From: an uncultured Desulfobulbaceae bacterium
GTDB taxonomy: Bacteria > Desulfobacterota > Desulfobulbia > Desulfobulbales > Desulfobulbaceae
Assembly: GCA_947259225.1 (NCBI GenBank)
Contig: CAMYLK010000004.1
Span: forward strand, 124,001-188,000
Direction: 5' to 3'
DNA length: 64,000 nucleotides
The notes beneath the pieces were generated by a model. That model was not told the origin of the DNA. It was given only the letters and a program-made list of their open reading frames with translations, and did not search any database. Shown one piece after another: positions 1 through 9,136 of this stretch (positions are counted from its first letter, which is position 1; each line of letters begins with the position of its first letter). The translations under genes and the position numbers were made by a program.

Positions 1-133
1 GGAAGGCGAGGAACATGCTTACAAAATTGCACTAAATGGAAGAGATCCTTTTGACCAGGCATTTATGGAGCATGCCTTGACGGTTTTTACTCCTCTATAC
101 CGACACCTGGAGATTGTAGATGAGAAGTTTTGA
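1..133 (+). CDS. recC: RecC, C-terminal end (partial)
   Basis: The open frame entering at the left edge (codons from base 2) ends with TGA at 131-133 and encodes about 43 residues ending LEIVDEKF. The first 119 bases are outside any other gene and the frame overlaps the recB start by 14 bases. RecC (exonuclease V gamma) is the Chi-recognition subunit of RecBCD. The call rests mainly on position: directly upstream of and overlapping recB in a recC-recB-recD order. Only the extreme tail is present, so no domain can be checked. Confidence 0.7.
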   Translation, partial: EGEEHAYKIALNGRDPFDQAFMEHALTVFTPLYRHLEIVDEKF

Positions 134-3100
134 TCCGTTAGAGATTCCCATGAGCGGGCTGAAGCTCATTGAGGCAAGTGCCGGTACCGGGAAGACATAC
201 TCGATAGCTCTTATTTTTCTGCGCCTTCTGCTGGAACGTAAACTTGAAATAGATCAAATCCTGGTGGTTACCTTTACCACGGCGGCAACTGAGGAGCTCC
301 GCACCCGCATCCGTTCCCGCTTGTGTGATGCCATTAATCATTTTGAAAATACAGTTTCCGCACCAAATCAAGACGAGACACTTGATGAATTTCTGTCCGC
401 GTTAGAAAACAGGCAGGAAGCAAGAACAAGGCTTGCTGACGCCCTTGCACGGATGGATGAGGCGGCAATTTATACCATTCATGGTTTTTGTCAGCGAATG
501 CTGCAGGACTACGCATTTGAATCCGGGACACTTTTTGATATCGATTTTCTTGAGACTGAACAGCCTTTGCGTAATCAGATAATTGAGGATTTCTGGCGGC
601 TTAGATTTTATCCGTCCACAAAGGAAGAAGCGGCATGGGCCGTTTCAATATGGGGTAACCCGGATGGGCTGGCCAAAGACCTTGCAGGGATATTGTCTCG
701 TTCATCAGTACAATGTATCCCTGAAGTTTCTGCCGATGATGTTGAAAAAGCCAGGGAGAGAGCGGCAAACCTTTTCCGGAATATCCGTCAAAACTGGCAG
801 AAGTATGGTGGAGAAGTCGAAGAAATTCTGCGTCATGACAAGTGTTTGAGCAGAAGTAAAAAAGACGGTTATCATCCGGACAGGGTTGATCTGGTTCTTT
901 CCTGGATGAATGAACTGCTGCATGATCCGCCCATGGTGTGGATTCTTCCCAGCGAGGTTCAATTGCTCAGGGCTTCAGTAATGCGAGGCAAGCTCATCCG
1001 CAAGAAGATTTATCCGGAACACGAATTCTTTGACCGGTTTGAAATGTTTTATGAAGCCCATGATGTTTTTATCAGAGCAGCCCGTTTCCATACACTTTCC
1101 GAGGCACGGAATTTTCTTTTCTCCGAAATGGAGCAACGGAAAAATGACCAGGCCAAAATGTACTTTGATGATCTCCTGGTAAGACTTGACCGGGCACTTT
1201 CAGAAAGGAATGCTTTGCAGCTTTTGCAGAGTATCAGGAGCCGATTTCATGCAGCCCTGATCGATGAATTCCAGGATACGGACCCGATCCAGTATAGCAT
1301 CGTCACCAAATTGTTCGGGACAGGACCGGATAAGGCCATGTTCATGATCGGTGACCCCAAGCAGTCCATTTATTCCTTCAGAGGGGCGGATATTTTTACC
1401 TATATCAAGGCCCGTCGAGAGACCCCGGAGTCTGACCGCTTTACCATGGAAATCAACTACAGGTCGACCTCTGCCATGGTCAGCGCGGTAAACAGCCTGT
1501 TTAAGCCGAAAGACTCTTTTGTCTTTAAAGAGGACATTATTTTTCAGAGTGTTCGCCCCGGAGAAAATGTTGACCGCGAGCCCCTGCAGACGGACGGTCA
1601 AGTCTCATCACCTCTGCAGGTCATGATGATGGCAGCCAATGAGGTTGCCGCTGAGAATGCTTCGGTGATCGCCAAGTCAAGGGCTGAAGAGGTGGCAACC
1701 CGCTGGTCCGCACATGAAATTGCCAGATTGCTGAACTCCGGAAGCCAGGGCAAGACAATGATTGGCAACCGTAGCTTGACGGGCAAAGATCTGGCTGTAC
1801 TCGTGCGCACCCATTATGAAGCCAACTTGATGCAGCAGGCCTTGAGCAGTTTGAACATCGCCAGTGTTTACTACAGTCAGGATTCAATCTTCACAACTGA
1901 TGAGGCAGGTCAGTTTTGCCAGCTTCTTTCAGCCCTGCTCGACATGTCAGACGAATCCCGTATCAGTAATGCCCTCATCACTGACCTGTTTGGTTTAAGC
2001 GGTACAGAACTTTATGAGCAGCAGTCAGATGAAACAAAAAGGGATTCTCTCATGCTTGAAATGCAGGAGTATTATGATCGATGGCACAAAGATGGGATTA
2101 TGGCCCTGTTCCAGAAAATGCTTCGCAATCGGCAGGTTGTGCAAAGGCTTACCGGCCAACCGGGCGGTGAGAGGAAACTGACCAATTTTCTTCATCTTGC
2201 CGAGCTTCTCCAGGAGGCTTCGTTGGTGTTGGATGGTATGGACAGTCTTCTGCGCTGGCTGACTGATCAAATACATAATCCTGATACGGACAAGGCCAAT
2301 CAGCAATTGCGTCTTGAGAGTGATGAGGAATTGGTTCGGATTATTACTGTTCATAAGGCAAAAGGGCTCGAGTACCCCATAGTCTTTCTTCCCTATATCT
2401 GGCGGACAAGGTCTGTGAAAAAAGACGCGGTATTTTCTTTTCACAAACCGGGTACCAACCGGGTGCTTGCCGACCTGGGAACTGGTGATCAGAACAATTT
2501 CCACCTGGCTGACAGGGAACGTCTGGCTGAAGACCTCCGCCTTCTTTATGTTGCCATAACAAGGGCCTGCCACCGATGTTATTTCTGCTGGGGTAGAATT
2601 AACGGAGTGGAAACAACTCCGATGGCCTACCTTCTGCATAGAAGAGATGAAGTGGTACCTTCAGCAAATGAGTTGAACGAGCAACAGCTCATGGAAGATA
2701 TACATGACCAGAACAGGACCACGGAGCATATTAATTTCGTTCCCTTCCCGATAGAATTTAACGAAAAGTTTTCTCAGGTGTCGAGCAAAGAGAAGGTATT
2801 GGGAGTGAAAAATTTTGTCGGGAAAATTGATACCGGTTGGGGAATAACCAGTTACTCCCAGATGGTTTCCTCCCATGATGTGTCTGTTGCCGAACCGGAT
2901 TCTGATTTAAAAAATGAAGAACCGGAGAAGGCAGATGTCACGCCTTCCGTTTTCAGTTTCCCCCGGGGGGCAGCTGCCGGTAATTTCCTGCATGGACTGC
3001 TTGAACAGGTTGATTTTGCAGGTATTCATGATCACGAGTTGATACAACTCGTTGAGAACCAACTGGAGAGATCAGGTTACGGCAAAGGGTGGGCATCAGT

Positions 3101-3665
3101 TGTATTCGAGTGGCTTAAAGATATTCTCATGACAAAACTCAACGGGAAACCTAATTTTTGTCTTGCAAATATTATGAAGGAAAACAGGATTGCTGAGATG
3201 GGATTTTATTTCAGCATCCACAATTTTAGTCTTGGTGAGTTCAACCAAATCCTGGCCGGGTACTCTATTCCTCCTATTGTATCCCGCTCGACTTTTTTGA
3301 AGGGATTGATGAAAGGGTATATCGACCTTGTCTTTCGTCATGATGATCGATATTACATAGCTGATTACAAGTCAAACTACCTGGGATCGAACTATGATGA
3401 CTATCTGCCGGAACACTTAAGTAATTCTATCCGCGATCACCGTTATGACCTGCAGTACCTGATTTATACAGTGGCTCTGCACCGTTACCTGAAAACCAGG
3501 CAGGAGGGATATGATTATGATCGTCACTTTGGCGGTGTCTATTATCTCTTTCTTAGAGGTATGAAACAGGATACAGGGACAGCGAACGGGGTATATTTCA
3601 GCCTTCCATCTCGTGATCTCATTGAATCCCTCGACAACTGTTTTGGTTATCCGGAGGAGCACTGA
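120..3665 (+). CDS. recB: RecBCD enzyme subunit RecB, helicase-nuclease
   Basis: This is the 3'-5' DNA helicase and nuclease subunit of exonuclease V, for double-strand break repair in the cytoplasm. The 1181-aa product has normal RecB length. Visible are the UvrD-type Walker A motif ASAGTGKT near residue 20, the Walker B/DEFQDTDP motif near 380, the helicase motif HKAKGLEYP near 745, and a C-terminal RecB nuclease core with GYIDLVF and IADYKSN (about residues 1066-1090) holding the metal-binding Asp and the catalytic Asp-Lys pair. The ATG at 120 overlaps the recC end. The stop overlaps the recD start (TGATG), which suggests translational coupling across recC-recB-recD. Confidence 0.95.
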   Translation: MRSFDPLEIPMSGLKLIEASAGTGKTYSIALIFLRLLLERKLEIDQILVVTFTTAATEELRTRIRSRLCDAINHFENTVSAPNQDETLDEFLSALENRQEARTRLADALARMDEAAIYTIHGFCQRMLQDYAFESGTLFDIDFLETEQPLRNQIIEDFWRLRFYPSTKEEAAWAVSIWGNPDGLAKDLAGILSRSSVQCIPEVSADDVEKARERAANLFRNIRQNWQKYGGEVEEILRHDKCLSRSKKDGYHPDRVDLVLSWMNELLHDPPMVWILPSEVQLLRASVMRGKLIRKKIYPEHEFFDRFEMFYEAHDVFIRAARFHTLSEARNFLFSEMEQRKNDQAKMYFDDLLVRLDRALSERNALQLLQSIRSRFHAALIDEFQDTDPIQYSIVTKLFGTGPDKAMFMIGDPKQSIYSFRGADIFTYIKARRETPESDRFTMEINYRSTSAMVSAVNSLFKPKDSFVFKEDIIFQSVRPGENVDREPLQTDGQVSSPLQVMMMAANEVAAENASVIAKSRAEEVATRWSAHEIARLLNSGSQGKTMIGNRSLTGKDLAVLVRTHYEANLMQQALSSLNIASVYYSQDSIFTTDEAGQFCQLLSALLDMSDESRISNALITDLFGLSGTELYEQQSDETKRDSLMLEMQEYYDRWHKDGIMALFQKMLRNRQVVQRLTGQPGGERKLTNFLHLAELLQEASLVLDGMDSLLRWLTDQIHNPDTDKANQQLRLESDEELVRIITVHKAKGLEYPIVFLPYIWRTRSVKKDAVFSFHKPGTNRVLADLGTGDQNNFHLADRERLAEDLRLLYVAITRACHRCYFCWGRINGVETTPMAYLLHRRDEVVPSANELNEQQLMEDIHDQNRTTEHINFVPFPIEFNEKFSQVSSKEKVLGVKNFVGKIDTGWGITSYSQMVSSHDVSVAEPDSDLKNEEPEKADVTPSVFSFPRGAAAGNFLHGLLEQVDFAGIHDHELIQLVENQLERSGYGKGWASVVFEWLKDILMTKLNGKPNFCLANIMKENRIAEMGFYFSIHNFSLGEFNQILAGYSIPPIVSRSTFLKGLMKGYIDLVFRHDDRYYIADYKSNYLGSNYDDYLPEHLSNSIRDHRYDLQYLIYTVALHRYLKTRQEGYDYDRHFGGVYYLFLRGMKQDTGTANGVYFSLPSRDLIESLDNCFGYPEEH

Positions 3666-5479
3666 TGCGGTCACTTCTTGAGCGGGCGGTTTCTTCGGGC
3701 CAGCTGCGTCATATAGATATCCATGCAGGGCTCTTTCTGGAAGGTCTGGCCAGCCAGGGCAGGCAGGAGCTACTGCTGGCGGCAGTTCTGGCCAGCCGGG
3801 CTGTTGGTGATGGTCACATTTGCCTGCCCCTGGAAGAATCCGCCGGCCGGCCTGTTTTTAGTCATGAAATAGCCCTTGTCGCTCCGGAGCTTGTACCCTG
3901 GCGTCAGAGCCTTCTTGCCAGCGGCGTTGTTGGTGAACCGGGAGGGAATACTCCGTTGATCCTGGATTCTGCAAATCGGCTTTATCTGGCTCGTTACTTC
4001 AGGTGTGAAAATAATATAGGCGAAGACCTGCTGAAACGTGGCCAAGGAATACTTGAAGTTGATGTACATGAGGGAGCAGAATTACTCAGTCACCTGTTTT
4101 CTGAAGAGAATGGCATTAACTGGCAAAAACAGGCAGCCGCGCTGGCCCTGATAAAACAGTTTGTTCTTATTTCAGGAGGACCGGGGACGGGTAAAACGTA
4201 TACGGTTGCCAGGATTCTTGCTCTACTCCAGATTCTCGCTTCCAGGCATCTTCGTATAGCGCTTGCCGCTCCTACCGGCAGGGCGGCAGTTCGTCTGCAT
4301 GAGTCGATTCGGTCAGCCAAGGCGTCAATGGAACCGGACCTGGCTGCTGGAGTTCCAGAAGAAACACAGACCATACACCGTTTGCTTGGAGTGATTCCTG
4401 ATTCAGGTAGATTTCTGCATCATCAAGGCAACAAGCTGCATCTTGATCTCCTGGTTGTGGACGAGGCTTCAATGATAGATGTGCCGCTCATGGCTGATCT
4501 AGTGAAAGCGCTACCTAGTGAGGCCCGCCTTATCATGCTGGGTGACAGGGACCAGTTGACCTCGGTAGAAGCTGGCAGCCTGTTCGGTGATATCTGTGCG
4601 CAAGGTGAGCCCGATTGGTCCCCTGAACTCTGCCGTCTGCTTGAGCAGTTGACAGGATATGCTCCTGTACCTGCCACGGGTAAAGAAACATTTACTGATT
4701 CAATAGCGTTATTGCGAACAAGCTACCGGTTCAGTGAAAGAAGTGGGATTGCTAAACTGGCAAGGGCAGTCAGGGACGGTGAGTCGGAGAAGACCAGGGC
4801 TGTACTGCAGGAAAGAATCCATGAAGATCTCTATTTTGAACAAGTAGCGAGGCGGGATCTCAAGGCATGGCTGTCCGACAGGTTTGAACAGGGGTTTCGG
4901 GATTGTTTTTTTGCCGCTGGCCCCAGGGAAGCTCTTGCGTCTCTTGGCAAATTCCGCCTGTTATGCGCATTTCGCGAGGGTATGACTGGAGTATCTGGGA
5001 TGAATAAAATCGCTGAACAGGGCCTGCGCCAAAAAGGGTTGATCGAAGGAAATGAGAACTGGTACCGGGGCAAACCGGTGATGATCAGCAGAAATCATTA
5101 TGGGCACCAGTTATTTAACGGAGATGCCGGAATTATCTGGCCTGATGATGAAGGAAGGCTGTGGGCATGGTTTGTCCGTTCCGATGGTGATATAAGGAAA
5201 ATAGCCCTTTCCAAGCTTCCAGATCATGAAACTGCGTACGCGGTTACTGTGCACAAAGCGCAAGGATCTGAGTTTAAAAAGGTTGTTTTTGTCCTGCCCC
5301 GGAAAGATAATCGTGTTTTAACCCGAGAACTGATTTACACAGGGATAACGAGGGCCCGTGAAAAGCTGACCATTTGCGGAGACCTTGGGCTGATAGAAAA
5401 AAGCATTGATCGTCACGTTATACGATATTCAGGTTTGAGCGGCAAATTACGGGAAGGGCAAAACGGAGATAAACTTTAG
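3665..5479 (+). CDS. recD: RecBCD enzyme subunit RecD, 5'-3' helicase
   Basis: This is the fast 5'-3' helicase motor of RecBCD. The 604-aa product matches the usual length of about 600. It shows Walker A GGPGTGKT near residue 172, Walker B VVDEASM near 267, GDRDQL near 297, and the superfamily-1 motifs VTVHKAQGSEF and YTGITRA at the C-terminus. The ATG overlaps the recB stop by one base. The recBCD operon ends here; the next gene starts 105 bases on with its own ribosome-binding site. Confidence 0.95.
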   Translation: MRSLLERAVSSGQLRHIDIHAGLFLEGLASQGRQELLLAAVLASRAVGDGHICLPLEESAGRPVFSHEIALVAPELVPWRQSLLASGVVGEPGGNTPLILDSANRLYLARYFRCENNIGEDLLKRGQGILEVDVHEGAELLSHLFSEENGINWQKQAAALALIKQFVLISGGPGTGKTYTVARILALLQILASRHLRIALAAPTGRAAVRLHESIRSAKASMEPDLAAGVPEETQTIHRLLGVIPDSGRFLHHQGNKLHLDLLVVDEASMIDVPLMADLVKALPSEARLIMLGDRDQLTSVEAGSLFGDICAQGEPDWSPELCRLLEQLTGYAPVPATGKETFTDSIALLRTSYRFSERSGIAKLARAVRDGESEKTRAVLQERIHEDLYFEQVARRDLKAWLSDRFEQGFRDCFFAAGPREALASLGKFRLLCAFREGMTGVSGMNKIAEQGLRQKGLIEGNENWYRGKPVMISRNHYGHQLFNGDAGIIWPDDEGRLWAWFVRSDGDIRKIALSKLPDHETAYAVTVHKAQGSEFKKVVFVLPRKDNRVLTRELIYTGITRAREKLTICGDLGLIEKSIDRHVIRYSGLSGKLREGQNGDKL

Positions 5480-5584
5480 AGCTCCCGGGTGATTGTATAG
5501 TATATGAGGACAATGAAAAAAGATAAATTCTATGATATATGTGCCGGATATATTGCATGGACCTGAAACAAGGAGAGTTGAGCC

Positions 5585-6514
5585 ATGGAAATACGAAAAC
5601 TTGAAGTTTTCTGCAAAGTTGTAGAGCTGAAAAGTTTCACCCGGGCCGCTGAAGCCGTTTTGCTGTCACAGCCAACGGTGAGTGAACATATCCGCAGCCT
5701 TGAGGAAGAGTTGGGTCAGAGAGTGATAGACCGGCTCGGGCGGGAGGCAGAACCGACACCAGTTGGACGAATACTGTATAAATATGCAGCCAGGATGTTG
5801 CGCTTACACCGCGAGGCCATCGAGTCAGTTGAGAAATACGGTGGAAAATTGGTGGGCCGCATTGTGATAGGTTCCGGTACCATCCCCGGAACCTATATCC
5901 TGCCTGGGTTGATTGGAAAATTCCGCAAACAGCACTCGTCAATCAAGGCCACACTTCGTATCGCCGGATCACAGCTTATCGCAACTGAAGTGTTAAGCGG
6001 CAAGCTGGACCTGGGTGTCGTGGGAGCACGATGGAATGAAAAGGGGCTGGAATGGCATGAAATTTTTTCAGACCGGCTGGCACTTGTCGTCAGAACCGAA
6101 CATCCTTGGGCAGAGCGTAAAGGGATAAACCTGAATGAACTGAAAAAGGAACCGTTTATCTTTCGGGAAAACGGCTCAGGAACACGCAAAGTGATCGACA
6201 AGATTCTGGAGGATAACGGAATTAACTCAACCGCACTCCAGGAAGTGGCTGAGATTGGCTCTACTGCAGCCATCAAGGAGGCGATCAAAACAGGTGTTGG
6301 CGTTTCAATATTGTCTGACAAATCGGTAGAACATGAAGTGGACTGCGGCGTGCTGGCAACTATCCCTATCGAGGGTGTTGAGTTTGAAAGGCCGTTTTAT
6401 TTAATCAGGCGAAAAAACAGGGAATTATCTCCTGTTGCGGCTGTTTTTTGGGAGTATTTAAGACTGGAGGACAGGGTCTCTGATTCACAAATTGTAGGAG
6501 GCGATGACATGTAG
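5585..6514 (+). CDS. LysR-family transcriptional regulator (CysB-like; possibly selenium-associated)
   Basis: The 309-aa product has an N-terminal winged HTH (residues 1-60, with FTRAAEAVLLSQPTVSEHIRSL) and a LysR substrate-binding domain from about 90 to 295 (IVIGSGTIPGTYILPGLIGKF). The ATG at 5585 follows a good AGGAGA site. LysR regulators sense a small ligand in the two-lobed domain. From memory the sequence resembles a delta-proteobacterial subgroup annotated as selenium-metabolism-associated. selD is in this window but 34 kb away, so that link is only a suggestion. A CysB/YeiE-type regulator is the alternative. Confidence 0.8.
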   Translation: MEIRKLEVFCKVVELKSFTRAAEAVLLSQPTVSEHIRSLEEELGQRVIDRLGREAEPTPVGRILYKYAARMLRLHREAIESVEKYGGKLVGRIVIGSGTIPGTYILPGLIGKFRKQHSSIKATLRIAGSQLIATEVLSGKLDLGVVGARWNEKGLEWHEIFSDRLALVVRTEHPWAERKGINLNELKKEPFIFRENGSGTRKVIDKILEDNGINSTALQEVAEIGSTAAIKEAIKTGVGVSILSDKSVEHEVDCGVLATIPIEGVEFERPFYLIRRKNRELSPVAAVFWEYLRLEDRVSDSQIVGGDDM

Positions 6515-6562
6515 GTGGATTTTCTCAGTTCAAAGGGTACCGCAGCTATTGTTATTGCTACA

Positions 6563-6603
6563 AGAAAAAAAACCGGAATAAGCGTGGTAAAGGCTTATTC
6601 CGG
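6563..6603 (-). terminator. Rho-independent terminator of the RRM gene
   Basis: A perfect 11-bp stem, CCGGAATAAGC (6573-6583) paired with GCTTATTCCGG (6593-6603), has a 9-nt loop. On the minus strand it is followed by a run of eight T. It lies 30 bp past the stop of the minus-strand RNA-binding protein gene. The plus strand lacks a T-run, so it is oriented for that gene and not for the LysR gene. Confidence 0.85.
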
Positions 6604-6632
6604 AGTGAAGTGCCTGTTCTGGGGGGACTGTT

Positions 6633-6908
6633 TTAATATCTCGAATCACTGCGAGGCGGACGGTCCGGACGAGGCTTAGCCTGGTTGACCCTCAGTTTGC
6701 GGCCCTGCATCTCAGTGTCGTCCAGTGATTTGATTGCTTCTTCCGCAGCAGCGTCATTGTCCATTTCAACAAAACCGAATCCCTTTGACCTTCCCGAGTA
6801 CCTGTCCATAATAATTTTTGCACTGGCAACGTCACCAAACTCGGCGAATGCGGCCCGTAAATCATCATCTGTTACACTATAAGGCAAGTTTCCAACATAG
6901 ATATTCAT
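6633..6908 (-). CDS. RNA-binding protein with single RRM domain
   Basis: The 91-aa protein is one RNA recognition motif. RNP2 (IYVGNLPY) is at residues 3-10 and RNP1 (KGFGFVEM) near 42-49, followed by a short basic Pro/Arg-rich tail. Bacterial stand-alone RRM proteins of this size bind RNA and are often cold-inducible in cyanobacteria and delta-proteobacteria; the RNA partners here are unknown. The gene is monocistronic, has its own terminator, and is preceded by about 160 bp of A/T-rich non-coding sequence before the bTHX gene. Confidence 0.93.
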   Translation of the reverse strand: MNIYVGNLPYSVTDDDLRAAFAEFGDVASAKIIMDRYSGRSKGFGFVEMDNDAAAEEAIKSLDDTEMQGRKLRVNQAKPRPDRPPRSDSRY

Positions 6909-7070
6909 GCTCCAACACTCTCAATATCTTTGTACGTTTATTTCATCACATACTCAAAAGTAAACCAAACGTACAAGGTACTTTCAAGTAACTGACAACC
7001 CTTTCCGATACATAAGTTTTTCCGGAAGGAATTATCTTACGATTCATAACTGATCAGATGACCAGATAAT

Positions 7071-7172
7071 TCATTTTTTAGTTTTTCTTTTGTTCTTTGC
7101 CTTTGGCCGGCTTTTGCCGGTTGTGCCGCGGACAATTTTACCGCGTTTTGTTCTCTTGTCTCCTCTGCCCAC
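7071..7172 (-). CDS. 30S ribosomal protein bTHX (33 aa)
   Basis: This is a very short gene, missed by length cut-offs. Starting at GTG (7172-7170), the frame encodes 33 residues beginning MGRGDKRTKRGKI, then VRGTTGKSRP and a lysine/arginine tail, ending at TGA 7073-7071. The GRGD-K-T-RGKI-xxG-xxGKxRP pattern is the signature of the THX (bTHX) family, a small basic peptide seated in the head of the 30S subunit in Thermus and found in many bacteria. An AGAGGT site lies just upstream of the GTG. It is separate from the RRM gene on the same strand. Confidence 0.85.
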   Translation of the reverse strand: MGRGDKRTKRGKIVRGTTGKSRPKAKNKRKTKK

Positions 7173-7328
7173 TTTGACCTCTTTCTTGCTCCAGTTTCAT
7201 CTCATTAGCAGTTTTAATGAGTCAATATCCAATGTCCAGGATAATCATACATGAATGATTTCATGCTGGCTCAAACATTCAATAATTTATTTCATTACTG
7301 TATATTACGTTATAAATGCAACTCTTTT

Positions 7329-7715
7329 TTAGGAAAGGAGTTCGTTTATCTGCCGAAGCTGATCGGGTGTGATCATCTCCGGAAACTCCAAGCCAATCCG
7401 AAACGGCGGCATGATGTCATCGGATTTTTTGTCAAACCAGAGGGGTTTTACCGGAAAGGTCAGCTGGTTTTCGTTATCTTCGAAAGAGACGATGATGTTG
7501 AGCTGTAGCGTATCCGAGCCCATCGGTCCCAGGGCAAGATGAGTGCGGTCAAACATGATTTCATCAAGGGCGACCCCTGCACCGTGGCGGGATAAACTGA
7601 TGAGCTTTCCCCAGAATGGAGGGGAGATTGCCGGACCGTTTTCTCCCTGTGAAAGAAAAACACCAACTTTCAGGCTACATAACTTCCGGTCTTCTTTGCG
7701 CCGTTCAGTTTGCAA
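7329..7715 (-). CDS. PilZ-like domain protein
   Basis: The 128-aa product opens with a basic stretch (ERRKEDRKL), followed by a beta-rich segment with LISLSRHGAGVAL and, near the C-terminus, FRIGLEF. This resembles PilZ domains, which bind cyclic di-GMP through an N-terminal Arg-rich motif and a D/N-x-S-x-x-G motif. The S-R-H-G-A-G form here departs from the consensus, so c-di-GMP binding is not certain. The start is TTG at 7715; no in-frame ATG exists before an upstream stop. It lies 52 bp behind the HD-GYP gene, probably in one operon. Confidence 0.7.
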   Translation of the reverse strand: MQTERRKEDRKLCSLKVGVFLSQGENGPAISPPFWGKLISLSRHGAGVALDEIMFDRTHLALGPMGSDTLQLNIIVSFEDNENQLTFPVKPLWFDKKSDDIMPPFRIGLEFPEMITPDQLRQINELLS

Positions 7716-7767
7716 TAGGCTCTCTCTTTTTTTTCATCGGTTAAATAATTTTCCCAGTAATAACAGA

Positions 7768-8979
7768 TTACTGGTATTTTTCACGGATGGCTTCAATGAC
7801 ATCGATTATCTGGAAAAAAGCTTCCACGACCTCCGGATCAAAATGGGTGCCGGAGTTTTCCCTGATAATCTGATGGACTTTATCTTGGTCAATCGGTTCT
7901 TTGTATGAACGCCTGCTGCATAGCGCATCGTATACATCAGCAACAGCTGCAATTCTAGCAGTTATGGGAATCTCATCTCCTTGTTTCGGAGGTGCCAGGG
8001 GATCGCAGGTGTCATCCAGCTCCGGAACAGGTCCGGGGTATCCTCCACCGGCCCATTTCTCGTGGTGGTTCAGAGCAATTTCAAGACTCATCTGATCAAG
8101 TTCGGATGTGATCGAAGTAAAAAGGCGGGCTCCATAGACGGTGTGTTTTTTTATCTCGTCAAATTCCTCATCCGTGAGTTTGCCCGGCTTTTTCAGAATG
8201 GAGTCCGCAATGCCTACTTTCCCCACATCATGGAGCATCGCAGCCAGGCGGATAAGATCCCGGGTTGCCTGAATATTTTTGTCATCAAGGTTCCTGTTCA
8301 GGGCCCATCGCTCATAGATTTCAGCGGAATAGGCGCCAACCCTCTGGACATGGGCACCGGTCTCACTGGGGTCCCTGAGCTCGGCCATGGACATCATCCG
8401 CAGGATGAGTTCACGGTTCATAATTCCACGTTCAATGGTCACCGCGGCATTGTTGGCAAAGAAGGAGACAAATACCTGGTTGCGTTCATCAAAGGGAACA
8501 ACATTGTTGTCTTTATCCTTGGCATTAATCAGCTGCATGACCCCCACGAGCCTGTTTTCGATGGTGAGCAGGGGAAGAGTCAGAATAGAGACGGTCCGGT
8601 ACCCATATTCCTCATCAAAAGAGGTGTTAAACCTGTACGGTACCTCTGCAGGCAGGTCATAGGCATCCTCAATGACAATGGGCTTCCGGTCCATCGCGAC
8701 ATGGCCGACAATAGACTCGTTGGAAATTGGAACGGTCAGGTTCTGGTAGAGTGCGGCCCGGCCTTTTTCACGATCAAAAAGCATGTCGTTTTGAACGTAG
8801 CTGAATACAAGTTCCTTTCCCTGAACAAGAAATATTGAACCGGCATCAGCATTGGAAAGGCGTCTGGATTCTGACAGGATTCGATCAAGGATAGTATCGA
8901 CATCCTTAAGGGTGTTGAGATCGTCAATAATTTTAAGAATAGAGGCGACTTCTTCGCTTGAATATTGTGGCTCGTTCAT
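7768..8979 (-). CDS. GAF domain / HD-GYP cyclic di-GMP phosphodiesterase
   Basis: The 403-aa protein has an N-terminal GAF sensor (about residues 25-190, LSNADAGSIFLV) and a C-terminal HD-GYP domain. The metal-binding pair is in AAMLHDVGKVG near residue 250. The following HHEKWAGGGYP carries the diagnostic GYP, and ARIAAVADVYDAL completes the core. HD-GYP enzymes hydrolyse cyclic di-GMP to GMP or pGpG. No membrane segment is visible, so it is cytosolic. The PilZ-like gene follows it, forming a small signalling operon. All key residues appear intact. Confidence 0.92.
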   Translation of the reverse strand: MNEPQYSSEEVASILKIIDDLNTLKDVDTILDRILSESRRLSNADAGSIFLVQGKELVFSYVQNDMLFDREKGRAALYQNLTVPISNESIVGHVAMDRKPIVIEDAYDLPAEVPYRFNTSFDEEYGYRTVSILTLPLLTIENRLVGVMQLINAKDKDNNVVPFDERNQVFVSFFANNAAVTIERGIMNRELILRMMSMAELRDPSETGAHVQRVGAYSAEIYERWALNRNLDDKNIQATRDLIRLAAMLHDVGKVGIADSILKKPGKLTDEEFDEIKKHTVYGARLFTSITSELDQMSLEIALNHHEKWAGGGYPGPVPELDDTCDPLAPPKQGDEIPITARIAAVADVYDALCSRRSYKEPIDQDKVHQIIRENSGTHFDPEVVEAFFQIIDVIEAIREKYQ

Positions 8980-9136
8980 AAGTCTTCCCTTGTTTGCTCT
9001 ATCAGCAGAACTGCAAAGTTGCTAAAAAAGTATAGCACAGATGAGCAGGGCTTTAAAAGGGCGGTTATGCAGAAAAGCGAGAATCTTTTCCGACAGACAA
9101 TGATTTCCGCCTCGTAGAATCAACATATAGAAAGTT

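Noticed and set aside
7981..8838. 285-codon plus-strand ORF
   Set aside because: Antisense to the HD-GYP gene, no family features.
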